Shown piece after piece: positions 35,885 to 48,370 of a DNA stretch of 64,000 bases. This DNA is from Lobosporangium transversale (lineage: Eukaryota; Mortierellomycota; Mortierellomycetes; Mortierellales; Mortierellaceae): positions 620,001 through 684,000 of the forward strand of contig NW_019028984.1 of the NCBI RefSeq assembly GCF_002105155.1. Direction: 5' to 3'. The notes under the pieces were generated by a model. The model did not search any database. It was not told where the DNA came from and was given only the letters and a program-made list of their open reading frames with translations. Made by a program: the position numbers and the translations under genes. Position 1 is the stretch's first letter, and every line of letters begins with the position of its first letter.

Positions 35885-36394
35885 GGCTGTTGTGTTTGCA
35901 GACGTTTGTTTTTTTTGTTATTCTTCAGTGCAGAGTTGGATGGCGAATTGTTATTTTGTGATGACTCTGTTTCCTTTTAAAGCTGTTAACCGTAAAAGCA
36001 GGATGTCTGATGTCTGTCCAGCAGTGTCTAACTGCAACACAAACCAAATGGATCGTTGACAAAAAGTAAAAAGAAGGAACAGGATGAGCGGATTGCAGAG
36101 TACAATAAACGAAGGAAAGAGAAGGTTTAAAGAAGAAAGGCTGAGCGTCCTTGACTTCCAAGTCTCTTCATGTCTGTGCCACGCTGGAGGAGATTTGGCT
36201 TCCATTATGATCTTTTTCACGTCCAATTGTTTTGTACGTGTGATCTGCTCTTTTTTCTTTTTCACGCGAGTCTGCTTTTTTATTTTAAACAAAAGTCGTA
36301 CTCACTCATCCACACAAAGTCCTCTTTGGTGCATCTCCATTTGGATCCTCTCCTTTCTTCCTTCTCGCCCTATCTCATACCTGCCTTTGTCTAC
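35885..36394. promoter_or_regulatory. divergent promoter region GET1 / RBM25
   Basis: 510 bp between two start codons. The RBM25-proximal 100 bp are CT-rich. No specific element is recognised. Confidence 0.4.
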
Positions 36395-38434
36395 ATGGAT
36401 CCTTACCGTCCACCTTATCGTATGTATCCTGCAAATGACTTTGTCCTTTTCTCAGAGGCATTCTAATTAAATTTCGATCGCTTTTTTTTTTTTTTTTTTG
36501 CAAATGCTCTTAGCGCCATATCAAGGTCAGCCTCCACAACGCCACCCAGGTTCCACTCCACCAGGAGCGCCATTTGGCACACCACCACCACATATACAGG
36601 GACCTAGACCACCACATATGTACCAGAGTGCACCGCCACCTCATCTGCATCAACAGCAACCATATCCTCCACAGGGACCACCACACATACAAGGACCTCC
36701 ACCACACTTTCAGGCACGTGGGCCACCAGGACAGCATTTTGCATCACCACAACGTCCTCCAGGGCCAGGAGCTGTCACAGGTCCGCCGCTCTATGGAGCT
36801 CCACCGCAGAGCGCTCCACCAGGATTAGCATCTCTGCCACCTGGATATCCTGTTCATCCGCTTCCACCACAACATCATCAACATCACCAACATCATCGCG
36901 GGCCACGGCCAGTTTATGGCGGATCAGGGTCATTACCACCTCCTGGATCTGCTCCGGCCGTCCCTGGAGCATCTACTGGGTTCATAAACGGACCGACATC
37001 AACACCAGGGTCTACGACATTTAAAAGCCCAAAGGGAGTGCATAGTCCTGGCATGGCAGGCATACCTGCTAGCTCATTCATCCCTGGAGGGGCCCTGCCT
37101 GATAAGTTGAATACTCTATTTATTGGATCAATCGCACCCGGAATTAATAATGTAGCCATGGAAAAGCTACTCAAAGTATGTTTTTCATCTTTTGTTTTCT
37201 TCCTACCCATTTCATTTCTCATTATCTATTTACTTGTCAATTATTGTCCTTATATGAAGTACCCTCAAAGGCCTAATTCTAAATTTCATTTTTATTTCCA
37301 CCGGATAGACAACTGGGAGCCTTGTGAAATGGAAACGTGTCCAGGATCCAACAACTCATCAGTGGAAGGCTTTTGGATTTGCAGAATATGCGGATGCTGA
37401 TTCACTCTTGCGGACGCTTCGTGTTCTAGGGCAGGATGGTCAACAGCCTAAAGGCGAAAAGCCTGTCGGTCTCGAATTGACAGCAATGGATGGGTCGGGC
37501 GTTGTTAAAGCACTTTTGGTTAAGGCAGATGAAAAGACGCGACAGTTTTTGGATCAATACGAGGAAGGCCGTCCACGGACAATCGTGAGTGAATTAAACT
37601 AAACTTTTTTTATTTTTATTTTTATTTTTTTTATTGATTTATTTGTTTATATATTTTATCATTCTTTTTTTAATTGATAGCATGATACTGAAAAAGACAA
37701 GGTTGCATTGGCTGCGGCTACTAAGATTATTCAACAGATGAAGGATGGTACACTAGATACATCAGAACCAGAACAAGGAGCTGATGACAAAGAAAAAGAG
37801 GGCAAGACAACAGGAGAAAATACGCCAACAAAGACAGAGGATAATGATCAGAAAGGGACTGCAGTCGAGGTGTCTGAGGAGCAACAAAAGATAATTGATC
37901 GCGAGCTGAACTTCTTTAGGGAACGCGCAGCGCTGAAGGACAAGGAGGAAAAACAGGAGCAGCAAAGACACAGAACTACGGGGCGGGAACGTGCCTGGGG
38001 TCCCACCAACAGTTCGGGTACAAAGTTGTCAGAGTTTGTCCCTGCTAGTGGCCCAAATCATATTGAGGTCGGATCCAGCTCAGCTAATGCCGCAGGTACT
38101 ACAACCGCAGGAGCAGGAGCAAGAGCAGAGGCAGGAGCAGGAATAAGAACAGATCCTGTGCGTGACCAAGATGGGGATGTCGACTCTGAAGAAGAAGAAC
38201 GAGCACGTCAAGAGCGTAGAGAACAAGAGCTGGAGCAACTTTACAGGGAGCGCGAGCGTCGGTGGGAACAACGTGAAGTTGAACGGATGCGACTCTATGA
38301 AAAAGACAAGGCTAGAGACGAAGATTACAGTGCAGAGCAGCAGACTGCAAAGGCTGCAATGGCTCATCGGTTTGCACAATGGAATGATGACGAAGAAAGG
38401 GAGAGGCGGCATGAAGATTATTATCGCGACCGGT

Positions 38435-38476
<42 letters not shown>

Positions 38477-39584
38477 ATTTTTTGGTGATCTCAGCAAAGC
38501 TGCTTTAGCATTAACTTTACTGTTTCATTCACGTTTAGATCAAGGTGGTGGCAAAGGCGACAGGCTTTCCTACAAAAAGAAGAACGCTATGATGCACTAG
38601 ATCGTGAGGAAGAGAAAGAAGAATTAGAGAAGGCAGCGGCAAAGAAGGCTCAAGAAGAAGAAGCAGCGGCAGAATCAATAACAAAGCCAGCTACGACTTT
38701 GGAGGAGATACCGAAAGTGGATCATGATGGGGACACGGAAATGAACGAAAACTCAGATGATGTAGACACTGCTAAGAAATCCTCAATAACAAGTCCAATA
38801 CCAACTGAAGCTCAAGCAAGGACACCAGACTCTGCAAATGCAAACATACTACCCCTTCAATCAACAAAGTTAAAGTTGAGTCTTTCCACAACGATCAGTG
38901 CTTTAAAACGTGGATCCGAAAGCAACAGTGGTGTGAGTACGCCGACATCATCGAGCTTCGTTGCGGCTACAGAGTTTGAGCCAGACGAGGATGATGTAAA
39001 GGAGGTCAAGAAGCGCCGTATCCTTGTCCCATTCAAATACAGTGATGACGAAAGCGATGCTGCGGATAAGATTCGTAGTAGCAGTAGCGGGAATGGCAAG
39101 GAGCTCAGCCCTGAGGAAAAAGAAAAGAAGGAAAAGGAGATGAAGGCTTTGATCCAGTCGATTCCTGCAGATGCGCAGGGTCTGTGGAACTGGCCGATCC
39201 AATGGCAATATGCTTTTCAGGACCGAGGGGCAATTTTGACAGACAAGATTCATCCTTTTGCATCAAAGAAGGTAGTGGAACTTCTTGGTGTGCAGGAAGA
39301 TGAATTGACAAACTTTATCATGGAACACATTCGGACAAAGAAGCCACCACAGGAGCTTGTGAGCGAACTTCGTAACGTAGGTGAAGGAGTAATTTTTTTT
39401 TATTTTTTTCTTTGTATTCTTTATTTGACTTTATAATCAGATCATGGGACTAAGGCTAATTTGTATAATCTTTATTTTGTGCTGACATGGTTGATAGGCT
39501 CTTGACGATGATGCGGATGTTCTTGTGATGAAGATTTGGAGGATGCTAATTTTTGAGACAGAGTCAAAGGCACGGCAATTGTAG
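36395..39584 (+). CDS. RBM25: RBM25-like splicing factor (RRM plus PWI)
   Basis: Six exons: 36395-36419, 36514-37175, 37309-37584, 37681-38432, 38539-39376, 39498-39584, total 879 aa. Residues 1-200 are Pro/His/Gln/Gly-rich (PPPH repeats). An RRM lies near 205-285 (LFIGSIAPG, VKWKRVQDP, KAFGFAEYADADSL). The middle is Arg/Glu-rich and helical (ERERRWEQREVER...). The C-terminus (about 780-879) is a PWI domain (LWNWPIQWQYAF, FASKKVVELLGVQEDELTNFI, KIWRMLIFETE). This RRM-RE/ER-PWI layout is that of RBM25 (yeast Snu71 relative), a U1-snRNP-associated regulator of splice-site choice in the nucleus. Intron 4 holds a T-run of about 34. Confidence 0.92.
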
Positions 39585-39706
39585 TTGTAGTCAATTGATC
39601 GAAAGGCCGCACTAAAGAATATACATCCATCTGTAATAAAGCGGACGCTCAGAAAGGTGGACAAGTGCCGTTTGATGAAATCATGGTTGCTTTTTTTTGT
39701 TCCTGA

Positions 39707-39744
<38 letters not shown>

Positions 39745-39968
39745 GTGCAGTGCAGAACAACACACATACAAACTTTTTTCCCCTTTTTTTTAAGGCATGG
39801 ATCTTTTTTTTTAAGCCTTATTCATCACATTTTATCCATTCCTCCATCACTCATTCATTCATTCTGCCCAGCCCTTCTCTTTCCTTTTACGTTACTTATT
39901 TGCTTACTGCATCTTCATTATCTCTCTGCTTATTCAGACATTTCGATACCTTTTCTTTTCTTTTCTTT

Positions 39969-40000
<32 letters not shown>

Positions 40001-40262
40001 TTTTTTTACACATTCATTCATTGCTCTCACGTTAAAAAAAGACGACTTGTCTTCTTCCGTCGTGTCTGAGTGGTTAGCTTTTATTTAAGCTCTTGTTCCT
40101 GTCGCAGACTGTTCAGCATTTTCCCCTTTCTCTCTTCTTTCTCAGCTTGACCATCTCTATTCCATCAGCTCTACTCTTATTTCCAAAGCCTGAATCAAGC
40201 ATTCTTTTTTTTTCAACAGAAACGCGCCATTGTCGAATACAACATTCAACATTAACAAACAG
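39585..40262. other. intergenic region RBM25-TBC with A/T runs and (TTTC)n
   Basis: Contains a T12-A24 junction (39709-39744), long CT-rich stretches and a (CTTT)n run at about 39955-40005, then the CT-rich leader of the TBC gene. No gene is seen. Confidence 0.5.
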
Positions 40263-42860
40263 ATGCACCAGATGTTGACCACACCACAACAACAAACTCT
40301 AAAAACCAGCAAGTCAGTCGATGGGCTGCGTCGTTCTCGGTCAAACACAGCAGGCCCTGCCTTGCAAACTGTTCGAAGGCCTTACGAAGACATGTATATC
40401 AATTCTCCCAGCCTGACTCAGAACCAATTGGATGCATATGGGCCTTCCGCCAATTTTCATGCTCATGACAACCGCTTGCAAGAGCAATATAAAAACGGAA
40501 ACGGAAAAGAGTACGAGGTTCAGAATGGGAGTAGGGATGTGAACAGAAACGAATCGGATTATCAATATGGACATGATCATGATTACGAACGCCCCCAACG
40601 CCCCCAACGCCATCAACAAACACCTCCACCTACAAATCATTCTACCTCCCCCAGTGCCACCAACCAATCACCCTATCAAACCCTGAATGTTCAATCAACC
40701 CAGATCGCTTCACGATCTACGCCAAAACTCTCCTTCTTCCCACAGGGCGAATATACAACTGGATCCAAGGAGACACAGTCATTCAATGGTCTTCCAGGTC
40801 AAATAGACCAGTCCAAACCTAAAAACAAGGCCTCACAACTCAAGCCGATCGCTCCGGCAGCAAACGAGAATGACGAGCATGTTGAGCGGTAAGGCCAAGG
40901 AACAATTATAGGATAGCATTTTAATTTTTTTTTTTTTTTTCCTTCCTTGAGCAATTCGCGTGGTATGGCTCTTGACAGCTATTGGGCTGAAAATAGTACT
41001 AAATCAATGGATTTTTTTTTTTTTTGTGCCTGTGCTACTCTAGAGATCAATATGGATTCAAAAAAGAAACTCAATGGCTATCCCATCAAGATTTTGCGAT
41101 ATTCGAAACATACTATGTCCCAATTATGGAACGACGTCGGCAGAAATGGGCCATCTTTATGAATGATTCTCATGGGGAATTACCTCCTCGATCTGCGAAA
41201 CGTATGTGGTTTCCCTCTCTTTTGTCTCATTTTTTGCTAAATTGTTGTGGCCCCCTTTTGTTTCGAGTGAAGGGATAAAAAAAACAAAAAGGGGAGGGGA
41301 GGCACCACCCAGCCATTGGGCCAATAGATTAGTTCAAAGGACGAAGGACAAACTGTTGGAACGGAACAGAACAGAACAGAACAGAACTAACGTACCGCAG
41401 AACTATTTTCTCCTCTCATCGTTACCATCAAACAAAGTAAAACGATATGTCCGCAAAGGTATTCCTCCAGCATTGCGTGGCGAAGTAAGTCAAATAGGAG
41501 ACCTCGAACTATTTTATTCTTTACGCCCAAACACAATTTTAGAAGCTCAATTTTTTATTTTTTTTATTTATTTATTTATTTTTTTTTTTTTGTTGCTCTA
41601 GGCATGGTTCCATTATAGTGGTGCTGAAGATAAATGCAAAGCCAACCCAGGATTATATAAAAAGCTTGTAGCTCAGGCCAAAGCGAATGGTTCTGCAAAC
41701 GAGCATGCAGAGGTGATTGAGCGAGGTATGGTTAATTTGAGAGCCTTATGGAAACTAAACAAGGAATTTTAGTTGGAGCTCTTTTTCTTTAAATAATTCT
41801 CACAAAAAAACAAAAAACTCTAATAATTCTTTACACACCAGATCTTCACAGGACATTTCCAGAAAACATCAACTTCAAATCGCAAATAACTCAACGACAG
41901 GATGGAGGAACCCAGCTTTCAACCGAAAATGTAGCAGCAATTCAGTCTTTGCGGCGAGTGCTTCTGGCATTCAGCCTTCATTGTCCGTCAATTGGATACT
42001 GTCAGTCACTCAACTATATTGCCGGAATGTTGCTCCTTTTCATGGATGAAGAGCAGTCTTTTTGGACACTTTCAGTTATCATCCAGAATTTCTTGCCAGA
42101 GGGAATGTACGATGTCACAATGGAGGGTGCTAATATCGACCAAGCAGTGTTGATGACACTTATCATGGAAAGACTTCCTAATATTTGGGTTAAATTCAGT
42201 AATGGAGCAACTTCAGTTGAATTGGATGAAGGAGCAGGGTTACCTACAGTTACTTTGGTAACAAGCCATTGGTTTTTGACTCTTTTCATTAATATTCTTC
42301 CAATTGAGGTAATTTTTTTTTTTTTTTTTTTTTTGCACAGGTATTCCATGATGTAGCTTTCAACAAGAACTGTATTAATAATGTCTTGCTGTTATTATGG
42401 ATACATTATTTAGTCGATCCTACGAGTATGGGATTGCTTCTTTTATGAGGGTCGTAAAATTTTATTCCGTGTAGCACTCACGATCCTACGGCTGCATGAA
42501 GCCGAAATTTCCAAGATTGATGATCCCTTGGAAGTATTCCAAGTCCTTCAGGTACTTTTTCATTTATTTAGTTTTTTTTACCTTCTAGTACGTAAAATAC
42601 ACTGAATGTCAGCTCTTTAATAACCGATCTACTTTTTCTTTTGCATTCGAATGCTTGGATCATGACATGATCAGAATATACCCAAACGTCTTATCGATTG
42701 CCATAAGCTGATGGAAGCATGTTTTAAACGCATGGGTTCATCTGACCTTACTACGAAGGAGATCGACCGCCGGTATGACCAATTCCGTGCCAAGAGGAAA
42801 AGTGCAAGAGCTGCAGCACAGGCTACTAGAACAGCTCTTCGCGATGCTGCCAAGAAGTAA
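40263..42860 (+). CDS. TBC-domain Rab GTPase-activating protein
   Basis: Seven exons: 40263-40888, 41044-41201, 41438-41484, 41602-41725, 41842-42308, 42414-42551, 42675-42860, giving 581 aa. About 200 N-terminal residues are polar and disordered. A DQYGFKKE stretch leads to the TBC domain (about 265-510). It keeps both catalytic fingers of active RabGAPs: Arg in [11 protein letters not shown] and Gln in [10 protein letters not shown]. The entry motif is [13 protein letters not shown], and later motifs [17 protein letters not shown] and LFRVALTIL are present. TBC proteins switch off Rab GTPases in membrane traffic; the partner Rab is unknown. The C-terminus is basic and helical ([18 protein letters not shown]). 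The Ala-Trp of the entry motif spans an intron, supporting the splice model. Confidence 0.92.
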
Positions 42861-43120
42861 AAATAAAAATAAAATAAAAATAAATAAAATAAAATAAAAT
42901 TGAGGTCAAGAACAATGGCATACGAATCTAATAATAAAATAATGCACCAACAGCCTCGTGTAGAGGCCTTTACTAATATTATTATGTGGTCATTTTATTA
43001 TTATGAGGCGTCAATATTATGATTTTTAATTATTATTATCGCACCAGAGTCACAAGTAGATCCCGAGACAACCTGGCCAGGTGGGGATGCTTTAGTTAAA
43101 GTAAGGCTTGCAGATGTTGC
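42861..43120. other. convergent 3' intergenic region
   Basis: 260 bp between the TBC gene and the membrane-protein gene. It begins with AAAATAAAAATAAA repeats and is otherwise AT-rich. Confidence 0.5.
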
Positions 43121-44947
43121 CTAGGGGCTTGAACCTGTTTGAGTGCGACGTTGTTGATCGTCAGCCTCAACATCTGATTTCAATTCTGGCTCAGATACGT
43201 CAAGCTCCTGAGGCCTATATTGTGCTTGGCCCATATAAGGGCTTGAATGTTGCTGCTGGTAAGGGCCTGTTGGATTGTAGTTATAGTTATTTTGTGAACC
43301 AGTATAGTAACCCACTTGTGGATACTGCTGCTGTTGCTGATAATACTGCTGAGGTTGCTGTGATGAGATTGGTTGAGGACCTTGAGTTTGATTCTGACCA
43401 GAACCTGTGCCAGCAGCAAACATGGTATTAGAAGTCATGAAGGACCGTGGTCGGGTAGTAATAGAGGGGGGGATTATGATATTTGCACTTTGTGGATGCG
43501 TTGGCCCATCTGCATGAGGGCGCTCGAGCAAATCTCCAGAGCTTGAAGCGAGAGGGCTCCTTGATCGGCAGGAGTAAGCCCCCTGCGTGGACATGCGCCT
43601 CAAGTTGACGCTCTCTTTCTCCAAACTTGCGTCTGCAATAAAGCCCCTTTGGTCTATAGGAGCGACACCATTCCCGACAATGGTGGCTCCAAAAGGGGGG
43701 CTCGGTATTTGCGATATTTCTGATTGTAATTGAAGCGCTGGAGACTGGCTAGATCGGCGACTTGAATTGAGACTAGAAGGTGCACTGGGATGCAGGGATG
43801 GAGGATGTGGTAGGAGCAATTGGTCGTTGCTATTGTAGTCAGGGGCTCCAGCGAAGGCATTTGGATATACCAGTTGCTGAGAGATATTGGACGTGCTATA
43901 GTAGCCGTCATACTGGCTATTCCCAAGACCGTACATCATATCTATCTGCCCGCCTGAAAGAGCTACTTCACCATTCGGCCCAGTATATTGGGAGTAAGCC
44001 TGCGTTGAAGACAAATTACGGCTGTCCTGACGGGTCGCAAGTCCCAGAGTTCTCTGTCCGAGGCTGACTGTGCTATCTATCCGAGAGAGATGGGTGTTCC
44101 GATGGTGCTCTGCCATTTCCTGTGAAGATCCTTCATCTATGGTGGGTCCACTTCCTTCTTGATCCTTAGCTCCAGCCTTGTTTTTACCTGCTGATACAAG
44201 CACACTGTGTGGACTAGGGCCTTTTCCAAACAAATGTTGCCGTCGCTTGGCGCTCCTTCGGTGGAGAAGACAGCAAATCACCATACCCATCCCTGCCAGC
44301 ACGCCAAACACTACAGCTAGCGATACAATCAGCATCAGCCCACCATTCTTGTCGTCCTTGGCCACTCCATTTGGCGATCCTGTTGGCACAAGTCCTTGCG
44401 AGGCAGATGTGTTTGTAGAGGATGGGGGACGGTCGACAGTGATGATGTTATCTACAAATGTTCTTGTTGTAGTCGTGGCCATAGTTATAGTAATCCCTAA
44501 AATGGGACTAGTGGTGGTGGCGGTTTGGATCGGGATACTGGAGACGGGATTGCTGGCTGTGGCAGGAGACCCGGCAGCGGGCGGAGCCTGTGTAGCCGTG
44601 GGTGTAGACTGCGATGGAGGAGTTGTAGACACGACGTCTCCCGGGGCGGGAGCTGCCTCTGCTGATTGGGCAGATGCAGCTACAGCTATGAATCCTGCTA
44701 CTGTTGTCAAGAATGTAAGACAGGACTTGTTTGATCGACGACGCGATTTGCTCACTTTAGCTACAACAGTGGATTTCCCTCGACATTGACATCTTACTCC
44801 ATTGATGCAGGCACAAGAGAGGTGGTTGAGGTATAATCTACGATGTGACACATGGCTGCGTTGAGATACAAATGATGTTGCGCAGGGATCGATTGAAGGT
44901 GGTTTTGTCTCAATAGACGAATTGAGCTGTGGCATGGTGATAGTCAT
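43121..44947 (-). CDS. single-pass membrane protein with Ser/Thr ectodomain (wall-sensor-like)
   Basis: 608 aa, intronless, from ATG 44947. Residues about 76-97 are hydrophobic (CLTFLTTVAGFIAVAASAQS), preceded by a basic cluster and followed by a small-residue stretch, a late signal-sequence-like segment. Next come about 100 residues rich in Thr, Ser, Pro and Ala, suited to O-glycosylation. One clear transmembrane helix follows (about 204-228, LMLIVSLAVVFGVLAGMGM) with a basic HRRSAKRR stop-transfer. About 380 cytosolic residues are rich in Ser, Pro, Gln and Tyr. This layout resembles fungal wall-stress sensors and mucin-like receptors, but I see no WSC or other named domain. The 75 residues before the first hydrophobic segment, with six cysteines, are odd for a secreted protein; an upstream intron or later start could explain them. 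Confidence 0.7.
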   Translation of the reverse strand: MTITMPQLNSSIETKPPSIDPCATSFVSQRSHVSHRRLYLNHLSCACINGVRCQCRGKSTVVAKVSKSRRRSNKSCLTFLTTVAGFIAVAASAQSAEAAPAPGDVVSTTPPSQSTPTATQAPPAAGSPATASNPVSSIPIQTATTTSPILGITITMATTTTRTFVDNIITVDRPPSSTNTSASQGLVPTGSPNGVAKDDKNGGLMLIVSLAVVFGVLAGMGMVICCLLHRRSAKRRQHLFGKGPSPHSVLVSAGKNKAGAKDQEGSGPTIDEGSSQEMAEHHRNTHLSRIDSTVSLGQRTLGLATRQDSRNLSSTQAYSQYTGPNGEVALSGGQIDMMYGLGNSQYDGYYSTSNISQQLVYPNAFAGAPDYNSNDQLLLPHPPSLHPSAPSSLNSSRRSSQSPALQLQSEISQIPSPPFGATIVGNGVAPIDQRGFIADASLEKESVNLRRMSTQGAYSCRSRSPLASSSGDLLERPHADGPTHPQSANIIIPPSITTRPRSFMTSNTMFAAGTGSGQNQTQGPQPISSQQPQQYYQQQQQYPQVGYYTGSQNNYNYNPTGPYQQQHSSPYMGQAQYRPQELDVSEPELKSDVEADDQQRRTQTGSSP

Positions 44948-45041
44948 GTACAACCGGGTGAAAATGCAAAAAAATCGGTGTAACGGTGGAATCTATTTTC
45001 ATAATGGACAAAAAAGGATCATGTTTAGCAAGTAGGTTAGG

Positions 45042-45078
<37 letters not shown>

Positions 45079-46489
45079 GTTTACTATTGTTATAAAATTA
45101 TCATGACAAGAGGGGGGAGAAAAGGAGAATAGGGAGGGAGTGTCGCTCAATCAAACCCCTTCCGCCAATTTTTAGTAACGATGAATGGATTTCATAGTCT
45201 CGCCCCTTCCTGACATGCAATATCTATTAGGAACGATCCTGTATTTGTCAAATTGCCTCAATGGGATTATCTCATGCAGAGGGTTGTTAGGGAAATAGCA
45301 AACGGTGGGGAGGATTGATTCGATGGTAAAGTGAACAAGTGTAGATGTGGCATTATCATGATTGAATAAAAATGGAGGAAGGGAGGGAGAAATAGAGAAA
45401 GGGAGAAAATGGCCTAATACCTGTGTTTTTCTTTATTTTGTGTGTAAGGAGGCCTAAAGGCAACAAGGTGAATGCTGTTGATGATAAAGAAAAGTTGAAA
45501 AAGACGAGGGGAAAGTACATATTAAAAATAAAATAAACATGTGGCGCACTTGGATTACATTTCCAGGCACGCTGACAACACTGGCACAGGCCAACAACAT
45601 AGGCGCTGCAACACTTGTCTCAAATGTGAAATATTTATAATATTTAAATATATACTTAAATTTTATAAAAATATGTATTTATAAAAATATATATTTCTTT
45701 TTTTCATCGGATGTCAAAAACTGGCAAGGTTTGAAAGTTGTAAATAATAATGTGAAGATGACACACAGATCACATAAAGAATAATAAGATTAGGAAGGAG
45801 CAAGTAGTTCTTGTTGTTCGTTGCAGCCGTAGTTATAAGCAAATGTTATTGGTCATGAAGAAAAGTAAAAGGAAGTAGATGACATGCATGATACAAGGAT
45901 GGCTTTTTCTCTTTCAGCGTGTATAATCAGATTTAAAAGGCGAAAGGTAACTGAACAGCCCATACATCATATGGATTGATAAGAGGAATGACAGCATCTT
46001 CGATCGATCGAGCTCGGAAACAAGGGATAAGTGTGGATCCAGTATGTGATGTCGTGAGTATATCATTAATGGAGAGTATTTATTGGTTAAACCAATGTCG
46101 ATATATTCGCCTTACAGGACTATAGTCGACACGCTTGTTTGAAAATAGGAAGATCGGAGGAAGGGAAGAGGATCCGAAGAGGGATCAACAGGGAGGAGAG
46201 AGAGAGTAGAGGGCGTGAGGAAAAGAGTGAATAGTTTTGCGTTGGGCAAAGGAAGGCAGTGATTTTCAAATACAGCACAAAGAGAAAAGAAAGAAAGAGA
46301 AGCAAACGCCATTTATAACAAAAACTTGATAGCAAACGGACTTGGCCTAGTAAAATAAAATCTCGGAATTAGGCAGTGGCGTTGTGTGCTCAAATTGATT
46401 ATCGAGAATCGAAAGCATATAGGCAAGTCATCAGAGGGAACGTGGGGGATCGAGACAGCCATTAATCAGTATAGGAAGGTGTACGTGCT

Positions 46490-46520
<31 letters not shown>

Positions 46521-48370
46521 GGAAAATAATTGCTCACAAGCCCTTCAGTCGAATGAAAGACAGCGCTTTGAACGCAAGGTCAGGCAAGCAGACAGGCTCT
46601 TGAAGTTCCTCGCCTATCATTTGTGACACCCAACACTTTAATTATGGAGACAATTTATTCCGACACTACAGCAAATCTTTTTATATTTTGGTAGGCACCC
46701 AACATGTGCAGATGCTGGATAAGAAAAGGAAACTGAAGATCAAAAAATGTGGAAGCTTATTCTTAATAGTCTAATAACAAGTATATTTATATAATTAATT
46801 TACTTATTTGCTTTCCTTAAGCTCTTTTCAAAGTCAATAAAGTGTTTGCCAAATGGTCAGGGTCCAGTTCTTTAGACAAAGTAGAACTGTCAGTAAAAGA
46901 CGGAGCTTTCTATTAAAAGGAAGCCAAGCATAATTGCTATCAACATGTTTCCAAAGAGGCACTAAAATGCGGCATTATTTGCTCTGCTTGAGAACTTGAT
47001 CATAGTGAACCCTATTATTGCAATCACCAAGTTGATCAAAGGCAGGCGCGTATCGTGCATTCGACCCATTGGTGAGAGCATCCAGGAGAATCTTTTTTTA
47101 TGAGGCATATAGCATTGTGAGACGTTTGAAGAACAAATAATCGTGTTACTACCCGCAGAGGCCAAAGCCCAGAAGAGTTAAAGCAAAAGATGTGCCACAC
47201 CATCCGTTGACCATAATATTAAAGGGGTGAAAAGATGTGGTTATATCATTTGAAACTATTTTAACTATTTATTTAATGGCTCCAGTATTCGTGACATAAC
47301 ACCGCAAAGCCGTTCAAGATTTTCCTTCACTCCTCATCCAAGTAAGGGGCCAAACGATGTCCAGCAACTGGCCTCTATAGCCTAAGCTTATACATCCAGT
47401 CAAGGAGCGGACATATCCTGGCAAGTTGTCGCTATTGCCAAAGCAAATGTCCAAAGAAACACATCTAATTACACAATTTAAAATCCTTAGCCAATAAAGG
47501 AAAATTCGTTGAAGCTGTCAATACACTACGAGAAATAGGATTCATAACCTCTATTGGCTCTATCAGAGCAGGAGCTCAAGCACAGCATGAATCTTTTTTC
47601 GTCGAAAGATTGAACATACTCAAGTTGTGAATTCCACAACTCCTCCAAGCAAAGCCAAGCGCAAATGCGATTGATAAATTAAACTTGCGAAGCTGCCCTG
47701 ACGAACGGTTTACTGTCAAAAGTGATCTCAGTAAGATGATACCTTGTCCTATTAACCTAAGGAAATAAACGATTCTAATTTTATGTTTTCAGTAGATCTG
47801 AATGTGGCTGATAACCGCCTGCAAGCTATGCCAAGTTGAATTGAAACGAAGCTTCTCTTTCTTCCAGGCTAAGCATCTAAACATGCTCTTTTTCCAGCGG
47901 ATGACTCAAGTGCTATAACGATAAGGATATGCGATTACTAGAAAGTAAATGAAGTGGGGTCAATGAAGAACTATTTACATTTTATGAATGCTCCGTATTA
48001 AATCGATAACCCACTTTTGTTGAAACGCTGGGTTAGTGTACAGCCAACTGAAAAACGTTGACAGGATTGCGCGAATAAGCAAGCATCTTCAATCTTTCGC
48101 TTTTCCATCCTTCCTTACCTAGTACACTCCAAAACTTCAATTAATAGCCGCGTCACCCTCTTTAACAAAGATGTAAACTTTCATGTTGAATGGTAGAGTG
48201 CTTATGTATATTGCATATGAGCTGTTGGTCCAGGTTATTCAAAAATATATCAACAGCTATTTCAGGTGGCGGTACATTGGCAGTTAGAGCTAAGTGATTG
48301 ACACGACATGAATTAGAATAACTGATAGGAAATGAGTGAATGAAATGAATAGAGTCTAGGATTCACTAAT
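44948..48370. other. 3.4-kb region without a recognised gene
   Basis: Upstream of the membrane-protein gene there is a T-run of about 36 (45041-45077). AT-rich DNA (45650-45700, ATAAAAATATATA) and another T-run of 28 (46493-46520) follow. 46940-48000 contains short open pieces on both strands interrupted by stops (for example on + around 47330-47480), perhaps very old coding remnants. I recognise no family and call no gene. Confidence 0.45.

Noticed and set aside
40060-40110. GTCGTGTCTGAGTGGTTAGC resembles the 5' half of a tRNA (Leu/Ser type)
   Set aside because: No anticodon arm, T arm or acceptor complement follows within 90 nt; it lies in the leader of the TBC gene.
42342-42360. Alternative TBC exon starting VFHDVA after the T-run
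   Set aside because: Skipping it joins LPIE to [13 protein letters not shown], the expected TBC order; the candidate exon does not continue to a usable donor.
44178-44789. 203-residue + strand open frame
   Set aside because: Antisense shadow of the Thr/Ala-rich part of the membrane-protein gene.
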